Part shown: one piece after another, positions 26,901 through 40,200 of the stretch
Layout: the number at the start of each line of letters is the position of its first letter
Position numbering within the stretch: the stretch's first letter is position 1
Assembly: GCA_013398295.1 (NCBI GenBank)
Contig: VZSF01000875.1
Location: 310,001-374,000, forward strand
Reading direction: 5' to 3'
DNA from: Chionis minor
Lineage: Eukaryota > Chordata > Aves > Charadriiformes > Chionididae
Length of the DNA: 64,000 nt
The notes under the pieces: generated by a model
Seen by the model: the letters and a program-made list of their open reading frames with translations, nothing else
The model's database searches: none
What the model was told of the DNA's origin: nothing
Position numbers and translations under genes: made by a program

Positions 26901-29900
26901 AGGATCCTGAATTAACAGGTAGATCGGGAACCGTAGGTCTTTAGCCTACATTATAGGGAGAAAACTGAATCTTTCTGACTTTTGGTTGAGATTATTCTGA
27001 TTTATATTCTCAGCAGCATCTAGCATTATAGTTTGTGTTTATGAATATAAGAAATACCCTCTGTGTTATTTTTTTAAGCTGAAGTAGTTCACCGTGCAGT
27101 GCACCGGCCAATGCCGCTGCCTTGTTAGAACGGTGTAGGGAGACAGTGACAGGTCACACTAAATAAAGCTTTGTGGGTTTTTGTACTTTGACTACTACAT
27201 GCCCTTAGTTTCCATCACCACATGCATCACGAAACACATGAACTCGCTTCTTTTGTACACATTCAAATAGGTCATAAATTTTTATAGCCAAGTTTACTGA
27301 ATTTTCTCATACAAACACTGCAAACAATAACAAAGCACACCAGTTCATGTTTCAAAGGTGACTCACACCAGCTAGCAATTTATCATGGGATCTTTTGCAG
27401 GCCTATTTTTGGTCTGCTTGCAACACACACAACCTTACTGAAGACTCCCAGGTGTTCTGGCTCAGAGTGATGCGGTATGGTGGGGATTGCCCCGAAACGA
27501 GTGAACGTGTTCATTAAAAATGATTTCTGGTATGAAACGGAGACAAGTGGCAGTTAGAACGTCTCCTTGTTGTGACCCTTCTCCTCTCTGCAGAGGCAGG
27601 ATGCGCAAATGTGGCTCAGAGTAATGATAACTTGTTCTTAGAAAGAACAAGCGCAGTCTGGAGGGAGAGGAAGGTTTTTTGGTTTATGCTCTGTTCAGTG
27701 TATGTATGTGACTCGCATAACTGAAATGGTCTGATGATACTCAAAAATTTGTGAGTAAACAAGAGGAATGGCCCTTGGCTAATCAAATCAATAAAATGCA
27801 GCATCTCTGTGGTAGGATTAAAATGTAATTAAAATGGGATTTCTCTTTTAAAACTCCTCCTTTTAAATACGTGTCTTCAGATGGTAAAACTCTGCATAAA
27901 TTGGGATGGGATATGAAAGTCAGGATGCCAGATTAAGAGGTGGAACTAAATGAAAATAATTCCATTTTCTATTAGGCTTTTTTCTAACTTTTACGCTATG
28001 TTACTGTCCTGTCATGGGTCACAAATTTCAGTACCAAGTGAGGAAATTCATGTGCTGTATATGTTATTTAACCGTTTAAATACAGCTTTTACTGGAAAAT
28101 GAATGAAAACAGATCCTTTCATGGCTACAAAGTTGTATCAGATGTTCTAACTGCCTGTTCACGTGTCACTATGCTCTACACTTGAAACATGAGTCTTTGT
28201 CTGTCCAGTGGTTGCACTACTCAGTTTGAAACTCAGAGACAGCTGCATATGATGAAGTTTTAAAAATACTTTTAAAATACAAATTCCATTCCTGTTTTAA
28301 TTGGGAATGACTGTTTCTATATATTTTATTGCTTTGAAATATTTTAGTTTGTAGAAAGGACCAAGAAATCTGCTAACAAAAACCCTTAAAGCAAGATACT
28401 TACTGCTAACTTTCTCTGCTTGCCCCTTTCTTCACAGGGCATTTCTTCCAGCGAAGCATTCTGCAACAAAACAGAAAAGCTGAAACTTCCTCTGGAAGCC
28501 TTTTAAAAGAGAGGCTATAAATGTTTTATATTGCATCTCAGGGTGTTATGCTGTTTCCCCAGGAGGCCAAGTGTTCAATATGAACTCTCCAAGTCCTGTA
28601 GGTTACTTACCTGCTCCCTCATTTACTGTCTGCATGATCATAATGTCCCTTACAGTAACCACGCAGTAATGAGTGGCAAGGAGAGTAATGTCTTTGGCTG
28701 TATAAACACCTCTCTTAGAGACTATCATATTTGCGAATGAAGCGATCTTTCTGTCACCAGTGTTTTTTTTTAACATCTTGTCACTGCTGATCAACACGAA
28801 GAGCCTTTACGGCGAACTCACATTTCCATCCTAAGGGTCTTTTTTATGGTTATTGTATTTTGAAAAGAAATAATTTTATAAACTAGTGAACCTCACTTTC
28901 TCCCTGACAGTCTGTCTTTCACTCTCTCTCTTTACAGACACAAAAATCCTAGTAGTTCCACACCAAAATGGCCAAGTGCACTATGCGTTGGTCAGATATA
29001 GGAAGAAAATTATTTTTTAAATTTTTTTTCACTTTTTTTTTTCTTTGTTTTTAACATTCTACCTCTAGCTACACTGGGACTGACACCACAGCTCTTTCTC
29101 AAGCAAAAGGAGAACTCTGGGTGACCATACTGAGCTCTGAGCTTATGAATGATGCGCACCACAGAAGTGGAGGCATGTGTGGCAGAGGACTCATTTCCTG
29201 TGTCAGCCTAACAGGTCCCTCTGGAAAACCCAAAGGCTACCCTTGCCTGGCTCCATGTGATCCCGATACCTCATGTGAGACTTAAACTGTGCAGCACAGC
29301 CTCCAGATCCCAATCACCTTTGCCACATTAGGCTCTGTGCTGATATTTGTATTACATAAAAAAAAAGCAATTACGCTGTAGAAGGCTGGCACAGATTATG
29401 GCCATGGTGTTTGTAACCTGTGGCAGTCAATAAGAACCTGAATAGTTTTAAATACATCCTGGATATGGCTGTGATCATGGTAGGGAGACCTTTCACTGTT
29501 CTGAAAGTGACAGGTAAAAAGTAATTTGATATTACTGTTCAAATTTTAATAATCTTTGTTAAACTTCAGAGTTAACATCTACAGCTATTAATGAGGACAG
29601 TTGCTATCTCTTAGAATTACTGCTCAGAAACTCTTCTGTCTGCGTTTGAAGGTGACCTCTGTAACTGTAGAGGTGACGTATTAATGAAAGCTAATTCATT
29701 AACTAATTCATGGAAGCTAATTATGCAGGAGCTTAAAAGGAGTTGTGGAACTACATATTGTGGTTGTATTACCGCATTAAACATTGAGCTTTGACTTGTG
29801 TAAAAAGGCTTAGGTCACTAGACTATAGGCAGCTCTTGTTGATGAAAAGGGATGGAAAAATTCATCACATTTCACAATATAATTTTTTTAATAAGTTTTG

Positions 29901-31496
29901 GTTTAATGAACAGATTTTGTACAAAAAATACATATAGATGAGCAATAACAGTTTTGTACTTGTATAAATAAAAATACAGCTTTTACAGTTTCATTTAATA
30001 AGTAAGTACTTCGCAAACACTACCAGCAAAAAGGATACATTCTAATGAAACACATATTTTACAGCATGAAGTGCTGTAGCTTTGTAAAAACATCTTTTCA
30101 TTGAATGAAACAAAAGCCTTGGAACTGGTATGATCATTTTCATGAATGGGGACAATTTCAGGTGTTACAAAATAACAACAGTGAAAACCATGCTGATTAC
30201 CTTGGTGGTCATTGGTTTCTTAACAACATCTGTGCTACTCATAGGGTGGTCTGCCCAGAACAATGAGCTGATGGCTCCTGTCCATCACCTGTTTCACCAC
30301 TAAAGAAAGGGGTTTGTGTATTATTTTGGAACTGAAATTGCTATTTGTACTAGACTTAAGCTCTGGGAACACCCCGAGAGGCTGCTTTGACGCTGCAGAG
30401 CAATAAAGTACACATATGGGCTACAGGAGCTCTGGGACCGTCCTCAGTGAAGACTTCCCATTACTGAAATCCATGCTGCCAAGTGTATAATCCACATACT
30501 GCCAAGCGTATGATCTGTCAGTTCACTGGAGCTATTGGACTGACCCAAATGCTTCCCTCTCTGCACAAGGAAGAAGAAAAGTTCTTCTGGAGGCACTTTC
30601 CAGAAGGGACAAGCCATGTCTTTCCAAGCCACAGAGGGCACATGGAACCAGTCTGTGATTAAGCACCATCACAGTCCAACCACTGCCTCACTTCATGGTT
30701 TTAATGGGCAGGTCTGCATGTGGATCAGGCATATGGCTTCAGGCTTTTAGGAAGCTGATGTCCTCACGACCTTAAAAAAACTGTGAGCATTCTCTGATGG
30801 TTCCTCCCTTCATCTGTGCTCTACATGACCCTGTGGCACAGCTCTCCCACTGAAGAGTTCAGCCCCTTCCTCCAAAAGTAGACCCCACGTGTCTATAGGA
30901 CCAAACCTGGGGCAAGACTTAAGCCACAGGGATGAATTTTCTAAGGGAACAACTTCGCAAGCAGAGGGTCACAGTCACTTGAATTTCAGTTTGCCTATTT
31001 TGTAAGCCAACAGGCAAAACAACCTCCAAACTACTTTAGTTGTCCTCTAAGTCATAATGTCCTGGAATTATTTCAGTCTTTCCTTAAGGTGTGCCTCTGT
31101 ATGTGCATATAATTATGTGTATATCTGACATATAAATTTGAAACACATATATGGAAAGCAAATTTGTGTCACAATTTGATGAGCAAATTCTATTCACCTT
31201 GGTGATGGAATTTTAGCTGTAGTGCAAGATGAGCCTTAAGGCTTACTGGGGCCTTTGGGTGATATGAAAGTCTAAAAATCTGACATAAATCACACCATTA
31301 GAGGATTATACTAATCTCGTTTTACTAAGAAAGTACTAATAATTGGGTTTAGCACCTCATTGTATTAAACATCTTTTCTAGTGATGAGTCAGAAGAATTA
31401 TGAGACAAATTACGATCTGCTGTCACAGACCAGAAAGTAATGTAAGTGAATCACCTGCTCTCTCCAAACCTTTCTCCCCCCTCACGAATTAAAAAG
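23926..31496. other. Unique noncoding DNA, no gene seen
   Basis: No transposon, exon or RNA gene recognised over 7.5 kb. The part at 29880-30120 is very AT-rich with many AATAAA-like words and reads like a 3' UTR end, but no upstream coding sequence supports it. Confidence 0.55.
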
Positions 31497-33420
31497 GATA
31501 GGTAGCCTGGAAATAATACAGAGAAATTGTCTGAGCAGACATGGATAAGATCAGGAAAGCTAAAGCCCAGATAGAGTTAAATCTGGCCAGGGATATCAAG
31601 GGCAACAAGAAAAGCTTCTGCGGGTGCGTCAGTGATAAAAGGAAGAGTAGGGAAAATGTGAGCCCTCTCCAAAAGGAAGCGGGAAACCTGGTTACCTAGG
31701 ATATGGAGAAGACTGAGGTACTCAACAAATTTTTTTGCTTTGGCTTTCACTGGCAAGTGAAGCCACACCACCCAAGTCACAGAAGGCAAAGGCAGGGACC
31801 AGGAGAACCAGTGGAAACCGCACACTGGAGGAGAAGATTAGGTTCAAGACCATCTAAGGAACCTGAAGATGCACAAATCCATGGGACCTGATAAGATTCA
31901 TCCCTGGGTCCTGAGGGAACTGGTGGGTGAAGTTGCTAAGCCACTATTCATCACATCTGATAAGTCATAGTAGTCTGGTGAAGTTCCCACTGTCCAGAAA
32001 AGGGGAAACATAATTCCCATTTTTAAAAAGGGAAAAAAGGAAGACCCAGGGAACTACAGGCTGGTCAGTCTCATCCCGGTGCCTGACAAGATTGAGGTGC
32101 AGATCCTCCTGAAAACTGCAGAAAGGCATATGGAAAATCAGGAGGTGATTGGTGATTGCCAACACGGCTTCAATAAAGGCAAATCATGTCTGACAAATTT
32201 GCTGGCCTTCTACGATGGCATTACAACATTGGTGGACAAGGGAAGAGCAACTGATACCATCTACCTGGACTTGTGCAAAGCATTTGACACTGCCCCCACC
32301 CAACATCCTTGTCTTTCAATTGGAGAGACGTAGATTTGATAAATGGACCACTCCATGGATAAAGAACTGGCTGGATGGTCGCAGTCAAAGAGCTGCGGTC
32401 AATGGCTTAATGTCCAAGTGGGGACCAGTGACTGGTAGCATTCCTCAGGGGCTGGTACTGGGACTGGTGCTGTTCAACATTGTCAGCGACACGGACAGTG
32501 GGATTGAGTGCACCCTCAGCAACTATGCCAGAGATGCCAACCTTTGTGGAGGGATTGACACACTGGAGGACTGGAGGGAAGGGATGCCATCCAGAGGGAC
32601 ATGGACAAGCTTGAGAGGTGGGCCCATGCCAACCTCATGAAGTTCAACAAGGCCAAGTGCAAGATCTTGAACGTGGGTCAGGGCAATCCCAAGTACAAAT
32701 ACAGGCTGAGTGGAGAATGGATTGAGAGCAGCCCTGCCAAGAAGGACTTGGGCGTGTTGGTTGATGAGAAGCTCAACATGAGCTGGCAATGTGCACTCAC
32801 AGCCCAGAAAGGCAGCCCCATCCTGGGCTGCATCAAAAGGAGCGTAGCCAGCAGGTCAAGGGAGATGACTCTCCCCCTCTACTCTGCTCTTGTGTGACAC
32901 CACTTGGAGTACTGCATCCAGCTCTGGGGCCCCCAACATAAGAAGGACATGGGCCTGTTGGAGTGGGTCCAGAGGAAGACCACAAAGATGATCAGAGGGA
33001 TGGAGCACCTCTCCTCTGAAGACAGGCTGAGAGAGTTGGGGTTATTCAGCCTGGAGAAGAGAAGGCTCCAGAGAGACCTTATAGCAGCCTGCCAGTATCT
33101 GGAAGGGGCCTACAAGAAATCTGGAGAGGGACTTTTTCCAAGGGCATGTAGTGACAGGACAAGGGGTAACAGTTTTAAACTGAAAGAGGGCAAATTTAGG
33201 TTAGATATTAGGAAGAAATTCTTTACTGTGAGGGTGGTAAGACACTGGAACAGGTTGCCCAGGGAAGCTGTGGAGGCCCCATCCCTGGAAGTGTTCAAGG
33301 CCAGGTTGGATGGGTCTTTGAGTAACCTGGTCTAGTAGAAGATGTCCCTGCCCACTGGAGGGTGTTGGAACTAGACAACCTTTAAATCCCTTCCAACCCA
33401 ATTCTGTGATTGATGTGACA
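31497..33420 (+). mobile_element. CR1 LINE, largest copy, 5'-truncated (about 1.9 kb)
   Basis: Carries the 3' half or so of ORF2 (RT domain and C-terminal region) and the complete 3' UTR ending cccttccaaccc..attctgtgattg. Recognisable RT blocks include HGFNKGKSCLTNLLAFYDG, LDLCKAFDT, and IPQGLVLG in place of IPQGSVLG. The catalytic F-A-D-D motif reads Y-A-R-D at 32524-32535. Several frameshifts and stops split the frame, for example near 32640 and a TGA near 32895. A normal full-length CR1 is about 4.5 kb, so this is a dead copy. Confidence 0.97.
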
Positions 33421-34156
33421 TGATCATAAGCAGAATGTACTTGATCTGTTTCAAGATAATTGAGACACAGTGTCCAAAGAAAGCACGTCTAGCTGTTTTG
33501 CTTTGCAGCGTATTCAAAATTTACAAGATGCAATATGAAAGGCTTGGGAAAACCATACTCTGCCTCCGCTGCTGTGTGTTAAGGCTCTTTTACTTGCAAA
33601 ACCAACCCATTACTCTGTGCTTGCGTTGCTCCAAACTGCAGGACAAGCTTATTTTGCTGGCCAGGAATATGAATATTTTGCTCAGAGAAATCACCTGCCT
33701 AAAGTATTGGATATACTGTTCTGAGTTCTCAGCTACCTTCAGATACTTCATGCGCAGCTACCACTTGAAGCCTATTACAGCTCCATACACAGAACCAGAC
33801 CTTGGGAAGTTCAGCTCTTTTGAAGAGGGCAAAGTAAGGTGGCCAGCTGGAAAAAGAAGGGAGGAATGGAGCAGCTGCACACCTGCCTCGCTCAAATGCC
33901 TGCTTACAACTGCTGCTGTGTACTCAAAAGAGCTCAACTCCTGTGGAGGATAAATATTTGCTACAGCTAACAGACATCTTTGCATAAAATTAGCACATTT
34001 GGAAGTGTGTGAAAGAAAATAAATGAAAGAGAAGTAGTGCAGTGTTTACGTTACTTTGATACAAATACTTCAAAGCAAACTAGCCACAGCCCTCAAGACT
34101 TACTGGGCCAGGGTATCCCTCAGAGGTTTCTGCACAGATCTTTTTATCAATTTTTC

Positions 34157-34189
34157 TATTAAAAGAAAGCTTTTTATTAAAAGAAAGCT
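34157..34189. repeat. 18-bp tandem duplication
   Basis: The 15-mer tattaaaagaaagct occurs twice with an 18-base period, consistent with replication slippage. Confidence 0.8.
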
Positions 34190-34561
34190 CATGGTCCCCT
34201 TCACTGCTGTCTTTTTCCATGGGGAGTTTGCTATGAGCACAGGTGCTGTGATGGCTGAGGGAATGGGCACACTTGACTGTCCCCAGGAAAGATGGCACAG
34301 ATGGGATGGACTTTGACAAGGGACCTTCAGCAGGGGCTGATGATGTTCAAAGGTGCATGAATTCCAGCAGAAAGCCTCCTTCTGGTACAATCTAAAGCAT
34401 GTGGGATGCTTTCATCTTCTTTCACCACAGTCTTTTCACAACCTCATTCTTGGTCACTAAATAGGACTTTTTAAAAATTATTTTTATACCAGAATTCTGT
34501 CCTGTATTAGTTTTTTTAGTATTTTCTTGAAGACTTGTTATGGCAAAAAAGATGGTATCTT

Positions 34562-34583
34562 TTTGTTGTTGCTGTTGTTGTTG
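34562..34583. repeat. (TTG)n microsatellite
   Basis: A run of TTG units with one GCTG interruption. On the minus strand it would read as poly-Gln in one frame, but no gene supports that. Confidence 0.8.
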
Positions 34584-35689
34584 TACTTGAAAGAGCCAGC
34601 CTCTCCGGTAGAGTAAATTCTCTTGCAAAGAAATCTGTATTGCCACAGCTAGACTTCTTGTGCACAAGCAATGCATTTAAAGCCAGCTATGTTATTTTCT
34701 GCATTAAACCAGGGGGTTTCCCCCAGTTTAGCCTGCAGTATTTAGCTGTCTGAAGAAGAAGTCTTAGGCCTGTCTCCACTTACCTCATTTAAAAATCTCT
34801 TTCCTGGCAGAGCCCTATAATAACATTGAGTACTTTGTGCCTAGAAGGTGCTACTTACTCCGTGCTAAGTATCAAAGGAGAAGGCTCAGGTGTTTGCGGG
34901 ACTTGTTACACAATTCCAAAAGGACTGGTGCTGTTAAAACAGTACATGTTGTTGGGGAGCTAACAAAGAAAGTGCAGTGTATCAGTCTGTGTACCACTAC
35001 CGTTATTTATTTTGCAGTAGCATTTGGATGCTTCTCGCAGAGAATAGCAAGCCAGTGTGCCAGGCTGCATAGAAATACAGAACAAATCTACTCTCTACCC
35101 CAAAAGGTCACCATGAATGATGAAAGCGTGCTTCTGAAAATATTGTTCCTAACGAATGTAGAACATCTATCTATTCCTACTTTACTTTATTCTTGAGTCA
35201 TAAAATTATGACCTGGCCTCCATAAACTAATTTTTGCAGTATTCACAATTGCTATTTTGTAGTATTCACTAGCAAAAACAAAGTTTCAAATGAAATCAGG
35301 GTAAGTACCATGCCTTTTTCCTTCACTTTTTAAAGGTAGTCCTATGTGTTACTGTTTTGTGCCACCAAATGGATGGGCTAAAGAGAGCTCCCGTGAGTAC
35401 CCACTAAAAATTACGCCATAGAACACTTTCCCTGCCACCGCTAGAGCTCTGCCTTCCTGAGCAAATCTAAATTATCTCTGTCAAGAATGATTTATCCCCA
35501 GGGCTCAAGGAAATACCTCTGAAGCTCCCTTTCTCCTTGTTGGAGTGCCTCAGGTCACACCACAGGTCAGGCATTTTTGTGATTTTGGAATAAGGATGGA
35601 GCTCCAGTCCTCCCCTGTAATCAGTCTGGTGTGTGTCACTGTACAAAACAGCTGCAAAGGCAGGATAACTGGCCACAAAGAGATCACTG

Positions 35690-36160
35690 GCAGCGTAGAG
35701 AGACCCTCCAACATCCGAAATTGTTCCTTTGCCAGCCCACAGACAGTGCCATGGCCCCAGATGAAGGACGACCAAAGAGCCATGACATGACGCCCGACAT
35801 GGCCTCCTTCATTTCCATGGCTCCTGGGAGTTGCGAGACGTTGGTGCAACTCTCCTTGACCGCCCAGCCGAATGGGCAATCCAGCACAGGAGCAACGCCG
35901 TGTCTAAAGTCACCTTTCACAGCGGGGCCCTCGTTCCCCAACTGCATTTCAAGATGGAGACCCTTTCACGTCACAGAAGTAGGATGCAACACCCGAACAA
36001 CGCACTAAGCGTACCGACACCCTCTCACGAAGGATGAACACCTGCTCTCCTGGTGCCAAATTGTACTGTCTCTTGGTAATTATCCTGTCGGGGTTTCGAC
36101 AAAAAAATTCAAGAAATCTCAGGCCCTTGCTCTTTTTCTCTGAAGGCACACCGTCGGAAA
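35690..36160. other. CpG-dense, stop-poor island of unknown nature
   Basis: About 470 bases with roughly two dozen CpGs and clearly higher G+C than the flanks, where CpG is rare. Open frames of about 65-125 codons occur in several frames on both strands, as expected from GC richness alone, and none resembles a known protein. At 36086-36101 there is TGTCGGGGTTTCGACA, whose ends are inverted repeats of the TG..CA type seen at LTR borders. It may be a CpG island of an unannotated transcript, or a young retroelement fragment such as part of an LTR. Undecided. Confidence 0.4.
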
Positions 36161-36648
36161 CAGAACTACACAGATTTTAAGGAGAAAAAGAAGTGTCAAA
36201 ATACTGGCAGCATCTTCATGCTGAAGAAGCAATAAAAACAAACTGGAGGCAAGGGAGTATTTTGTGCTAAACTATTCACCCAGGATAGGCTTCTGTCTGA
36301 CTGTTTTACAAGTTATGAATTCTAAAACTACTCAAAAGACTTAATAGATGCTAAGAATTGCCATGCTAACCTGCGCTATCGTTTCTGTTATCAAAAGTGT
36401 TTATTGCAAAACTTTACTGCAATAATTAGTTCTGAAACATTAGGCTTTATTTCTTTTATCTAAAAAAACCCAGTGACCAGAATATAAATAGCTTTTAATC
36501 AGCATTATTTGTAAAAGCCTGCACACGAGATAAAACTGAAATATTAGTTTCCTGCCATAACTGCATGTCTGGCCCCACCTGCACACAGGGACTATGCGCT
36601 TTCATATATATCTAAAATCAGTAAGAATTTTAAAATGCATTATATAAA

Positions 36649-36680
36649 TGTACATGTATATATATACGTGTACATATATA
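36649..36680. repeat. AT-rich near-palindrome and (TA)n
   Basis: 36649-36674 is a 26-base palindrome, TGTACA..TATATATATA..TGTACA, with one mismatched pair, followed by more TA units. Confidence 0.8.
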
Positions 36681-37198
36681 AATTGAAAATGTATAAAATG
36701 AATTTTATTTATTTGTGTCATGAGGTGAAGATATGAAGAACAAAAGGGTATGGAGATATTTCACCCTTTTTTTTTTCTTTTTGAAGACAAGGAGAGGAAT
36801 TCACAAGATTACTAAGTTGCCGGCACATCTCCAGTTTATCTCGTATTCCTCATGCACTCTAAACTGCAAAGCTCCGATCAGCACACGCTACATTTTGGCT
36901 GATGCAGAAAAGACAATAAAACCAACCCTGCGGTGCAAATATTGCGTGTCCAGGAAGATAAGAGGATGAAATTCACGTCCTTTTAGCTGGAGGGTGGGAC
37001 CCTGCTCACTGAGGATAGTGCAGGCTACGGCAGTAACGTCTGCCTCGATAAACTGAAATTACAGTCAGGAAAAAACCCTCTGTGTGCAATACAACTGTAC
37101 CTGCAATGAAACGGGGGGGAGACGTAGCTGACTGGCAGTTTCAGGTTAGAGAGTTCTTGTCTTCTGCACCCTGAGATAAGGATTTGGCAGGTTGGGAA

Positions 37199-37217
37199 AG
37201 AGGAGAGGAGAGGAGAG
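37199..37217. repeat. (GGAGA)n microsatellite
   Basis: Purine-only run of GGAGA units ending at the single N. Confidence 0.8.
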
Positions 37218-37218
37218 N
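37218..37218. other. Single undetermined base
   Basis: One N at the end of a GGAGA-rich microsatellite, probably an assembly or base-calling ambiguity in the repeat. Confidence 1.
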
Positions 37219-40200
37219 AATTAGTACTGTAGCAAACTCATAGAATTGACCCAATACAGAACCACAAACCTCATTTTGCTGTTGAAACACTTTGCCCTGA
37301 GAGCTGACTATATCATAACACCGGGGTTTCTGCTTGGAGTGTTGTTCCTGTTATTAGGAGCAGTGAGGATGTCTGCAATGGTGTAAGATGAAGCAGGGAT
37401 GCTTATGGAGGGAGTTTATTTACTGTGATGCAGTTTGAAAACGTATTTAATTTTGATGATTTTTACTCCTTATTTTTTCACCATTTCTAAAAAATAATTT
37501 TCCAATGGGTTTCATCATGCTCCCAAAGTTATGCCCAGTTTATGTTCTACTTCCTGATGCAAAAGAAAATTTTAAGATTATTATATTCCTTTGGAAAGAT
37601 GAACATTTAGGACTAAATTAAAGAGGAGAATAACGTACCTAACATTTTCTCCTTAAGCAGACAAAAGGCTTTTCGCAGAGGAGACAAAAACTTTCTCCAA
37701 GCAGCAGAACTTATTCATTCAGGAATTAGGGAATATCACAAAGCTTATCAACCTTCTGCTTTAAGTACAAGGTGCTTTACCTTGGCTATGACTTCTCTCA
37801 GAAACTTAGGGCAAGATGGTGCATACACTGTCCCTCAGCCAGCGTACATGCTTCTCTCAGGAGAGAGGGAGGGAGAGAACAACAAGTGTTTCACACTTTA
37901 CTGGAAGCCACGGAGTGCAGCATAAAAATTGTGGAAAGAAAATACCTAACACATTCTGGCATTGATATTTTCTGGTGAGCTAGATTAAGTGTTGATACAT
38001 GAATTACCTGAGGCCCCAGCAAAAAAAACCCCTCTGAATAAACCCAAATAACCCGAAACTTCTGAAAGAAACCATAGCCCCCTCTACTTCAGCATCACTA
38101 ATGTTGCCCCATCATGCTTCAGTGAGTGCAAAAAGAACTGTCATTACAGGAGATTTTTGGCTCTACCACCTTTCTACGGCAGTTTGTTCTGTCAAAGAGC
38201 TTCCCTTTTCTACTTCTGCCCTTTGCATGGCAGAATAATGGAAAATAAGATTGGGAGAGTCCTCTATATAGCATTTCTATACTATCCATTGTGTCTCCTT
38301 GTAGTGAACATTGCCTCTGCTAATTTCTGCGTTTACAGTGTTGAATGCAAAATAACGAAGAAATATGTGAGGCCGCTATATTTCTGTGATCAAAATTTCA
38401 TTCATTCTCATCAATAATGTGATTAGTAACTATTATTATATTTTGAAAGATTTTTGCCTATTAATTTTACTTACATTAACCCATTGTTGTTTGCTCCAAT
38501 TTTCCTTCTAAACTACAGCGGAGACATAAAATTTTCTGTGGACTGTTTCACAATTCATATACAAGCAAACCTGGAATTGCTGTGGTGGAGGTGGTGCTTT
38601 ATACCTATATCCAAACCTTCTGGATATCCTATGTTCTATACCAGCTGCTAAATGATAAGAACAGTTTGTACAGCTGTCTGCAGTGTCTAATACTCAGTTT
38701 TGCATCTTCTGCCAGTTAAAACAATGATTCTAGCTGGTGAAAGCACCAGTACATTTACTCTAAGCTGGTGCACCACTGCATCATCTGCGTGTGACTGAAA
38801 TAGGTCGCATCAATTCACATTACTCAGTGTCATTTATCAAATCCTACCTCCTATCTCTGTGATTTTGATCAGAAAAATTGCTAAAACTACAAAATCTAGA
38901 GAGCCTTATTAAGAACAACAGTAACCCCTACTGGATTGTGACTGTCTCCCTGGAAACCTGAGAGGCAAAACACCTTGTACTGGAAAAGGCATAGCCCACA
39001 TAACTACGACGAACAAGAAGTCATTCCTCTGCTCGCAATACATTTCAGTGTCATCATTTCCTGGATTATACTGGAAATCCTGCTGAATTTATACTCAAGC
39101 TTGCTGAAAGACATCTGTTCCTTGCAAATTCAAATTCAGAGCTTTTTTTTGTGTGTGTTTTACTGTTAAGTTACGAAACCAGGCTCATGCCAGCTAGTTT
39201 GTTTCTGTGTTAAGTGTTAAAAACTACAAGTACTAGAATGTATTTCTTTATGTGCCCAAAAATAAGGGCCTTCACATATGATTGTTAATCTAAAGAAGTT
39301 ACCATGATCTGCTGAATGCATGTCCTATGCTTGGCTGGGTCCTCTTCAAGCATATTGGGGTGGGTGGGGGGCTGCAGGGAGAAGAACTCAGAGCAGAGGT
39401 ACCATAAGCTATTGTAATAGAAATCTCCCGGTCTCGTTAAACAGCATATACATCAGTATCACAAATTCAGCATTCCAGTTTTTTCTCCATATGTAACATT
39501 TTTGAAAAATGAAGAATATGTTAGCCGACCTCTTTTCAGTGACATTTTACTATCCTGTCAGAAGAGTTTGAGCGCTCTTTCTGCAAGTTTTTTTTCTAGA
39601 CTATCGTCTCAAAGTAAGACCTCCTTTTTCATTACTGGAAATTGGAATCAGAGAGTTCATCTGCACTACCACAGAGGATTTCTGGTATGCTGGAAAACTA
39701 AGCAGAAAGGGACAAACAGAAAAATGGAAAAGATGAATGAAAGTCTAACAACAGATATAATCTTATTAATTAATCTGCTTAGTGATAAACATTCAAGATC
39801 TGATTTTATGCATGACTTGTTTCATACGAATTCTACCTTTGCTTACCAATGTGAAGTAATCAAGCTTGGTCAAAATACAAAGGTGACGGAAAAAAAGGCA
39901 TCTAGATTAGGGATGATTAAATAAGCGAGCTGGAGAAGAGGAAGGATATTCTGCATAGTCAGTGTTACAGAGATCTCAATGAATCTGAGAAACGACAGAG
40001 AGCAAAGACTGGGGAATTTCAGAGGCTCTTACAAGTATTTATATTGTGTCTCAAGTATATACCAGACACATGCCTTTTCACACTGAAAATTTTTTCCACA
40101 GTTATTTCAATTCACCTTAAAACAGTGTAATTTTCCAAAAGGTGTTCAACAGCTTTTGAAAATGAAACCCCTTTAAGGTACTTTGAAAGCAAAACCCCAA

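Larger units (their letters stand above)
33421..35689. other. Noncoding DNA downstream of CR1, one longish ORF
   Basis: Immediately after the CR1 tail lies a 177-codon ATG frame (33420-33953, plus strand) with many Cys and Leu but no recognised domain. The rest is AT-rich with the 18-bp duplication at 34157 and (TTG)n at 34562. Confidence 0.5.

Noticed and set aside
29880..30250. Terminal 3' UTR exon of an unknown gene
   Set aside because: AT-rich with AATAAA-like words, but no coding sequence or splice acceptor could be tied to it.
39502..39924. 140-codon plus-strand frame
   Set aside because: Starts with ATG but has no recognisable family, and frames of this length are expected by chance in 64 kb.
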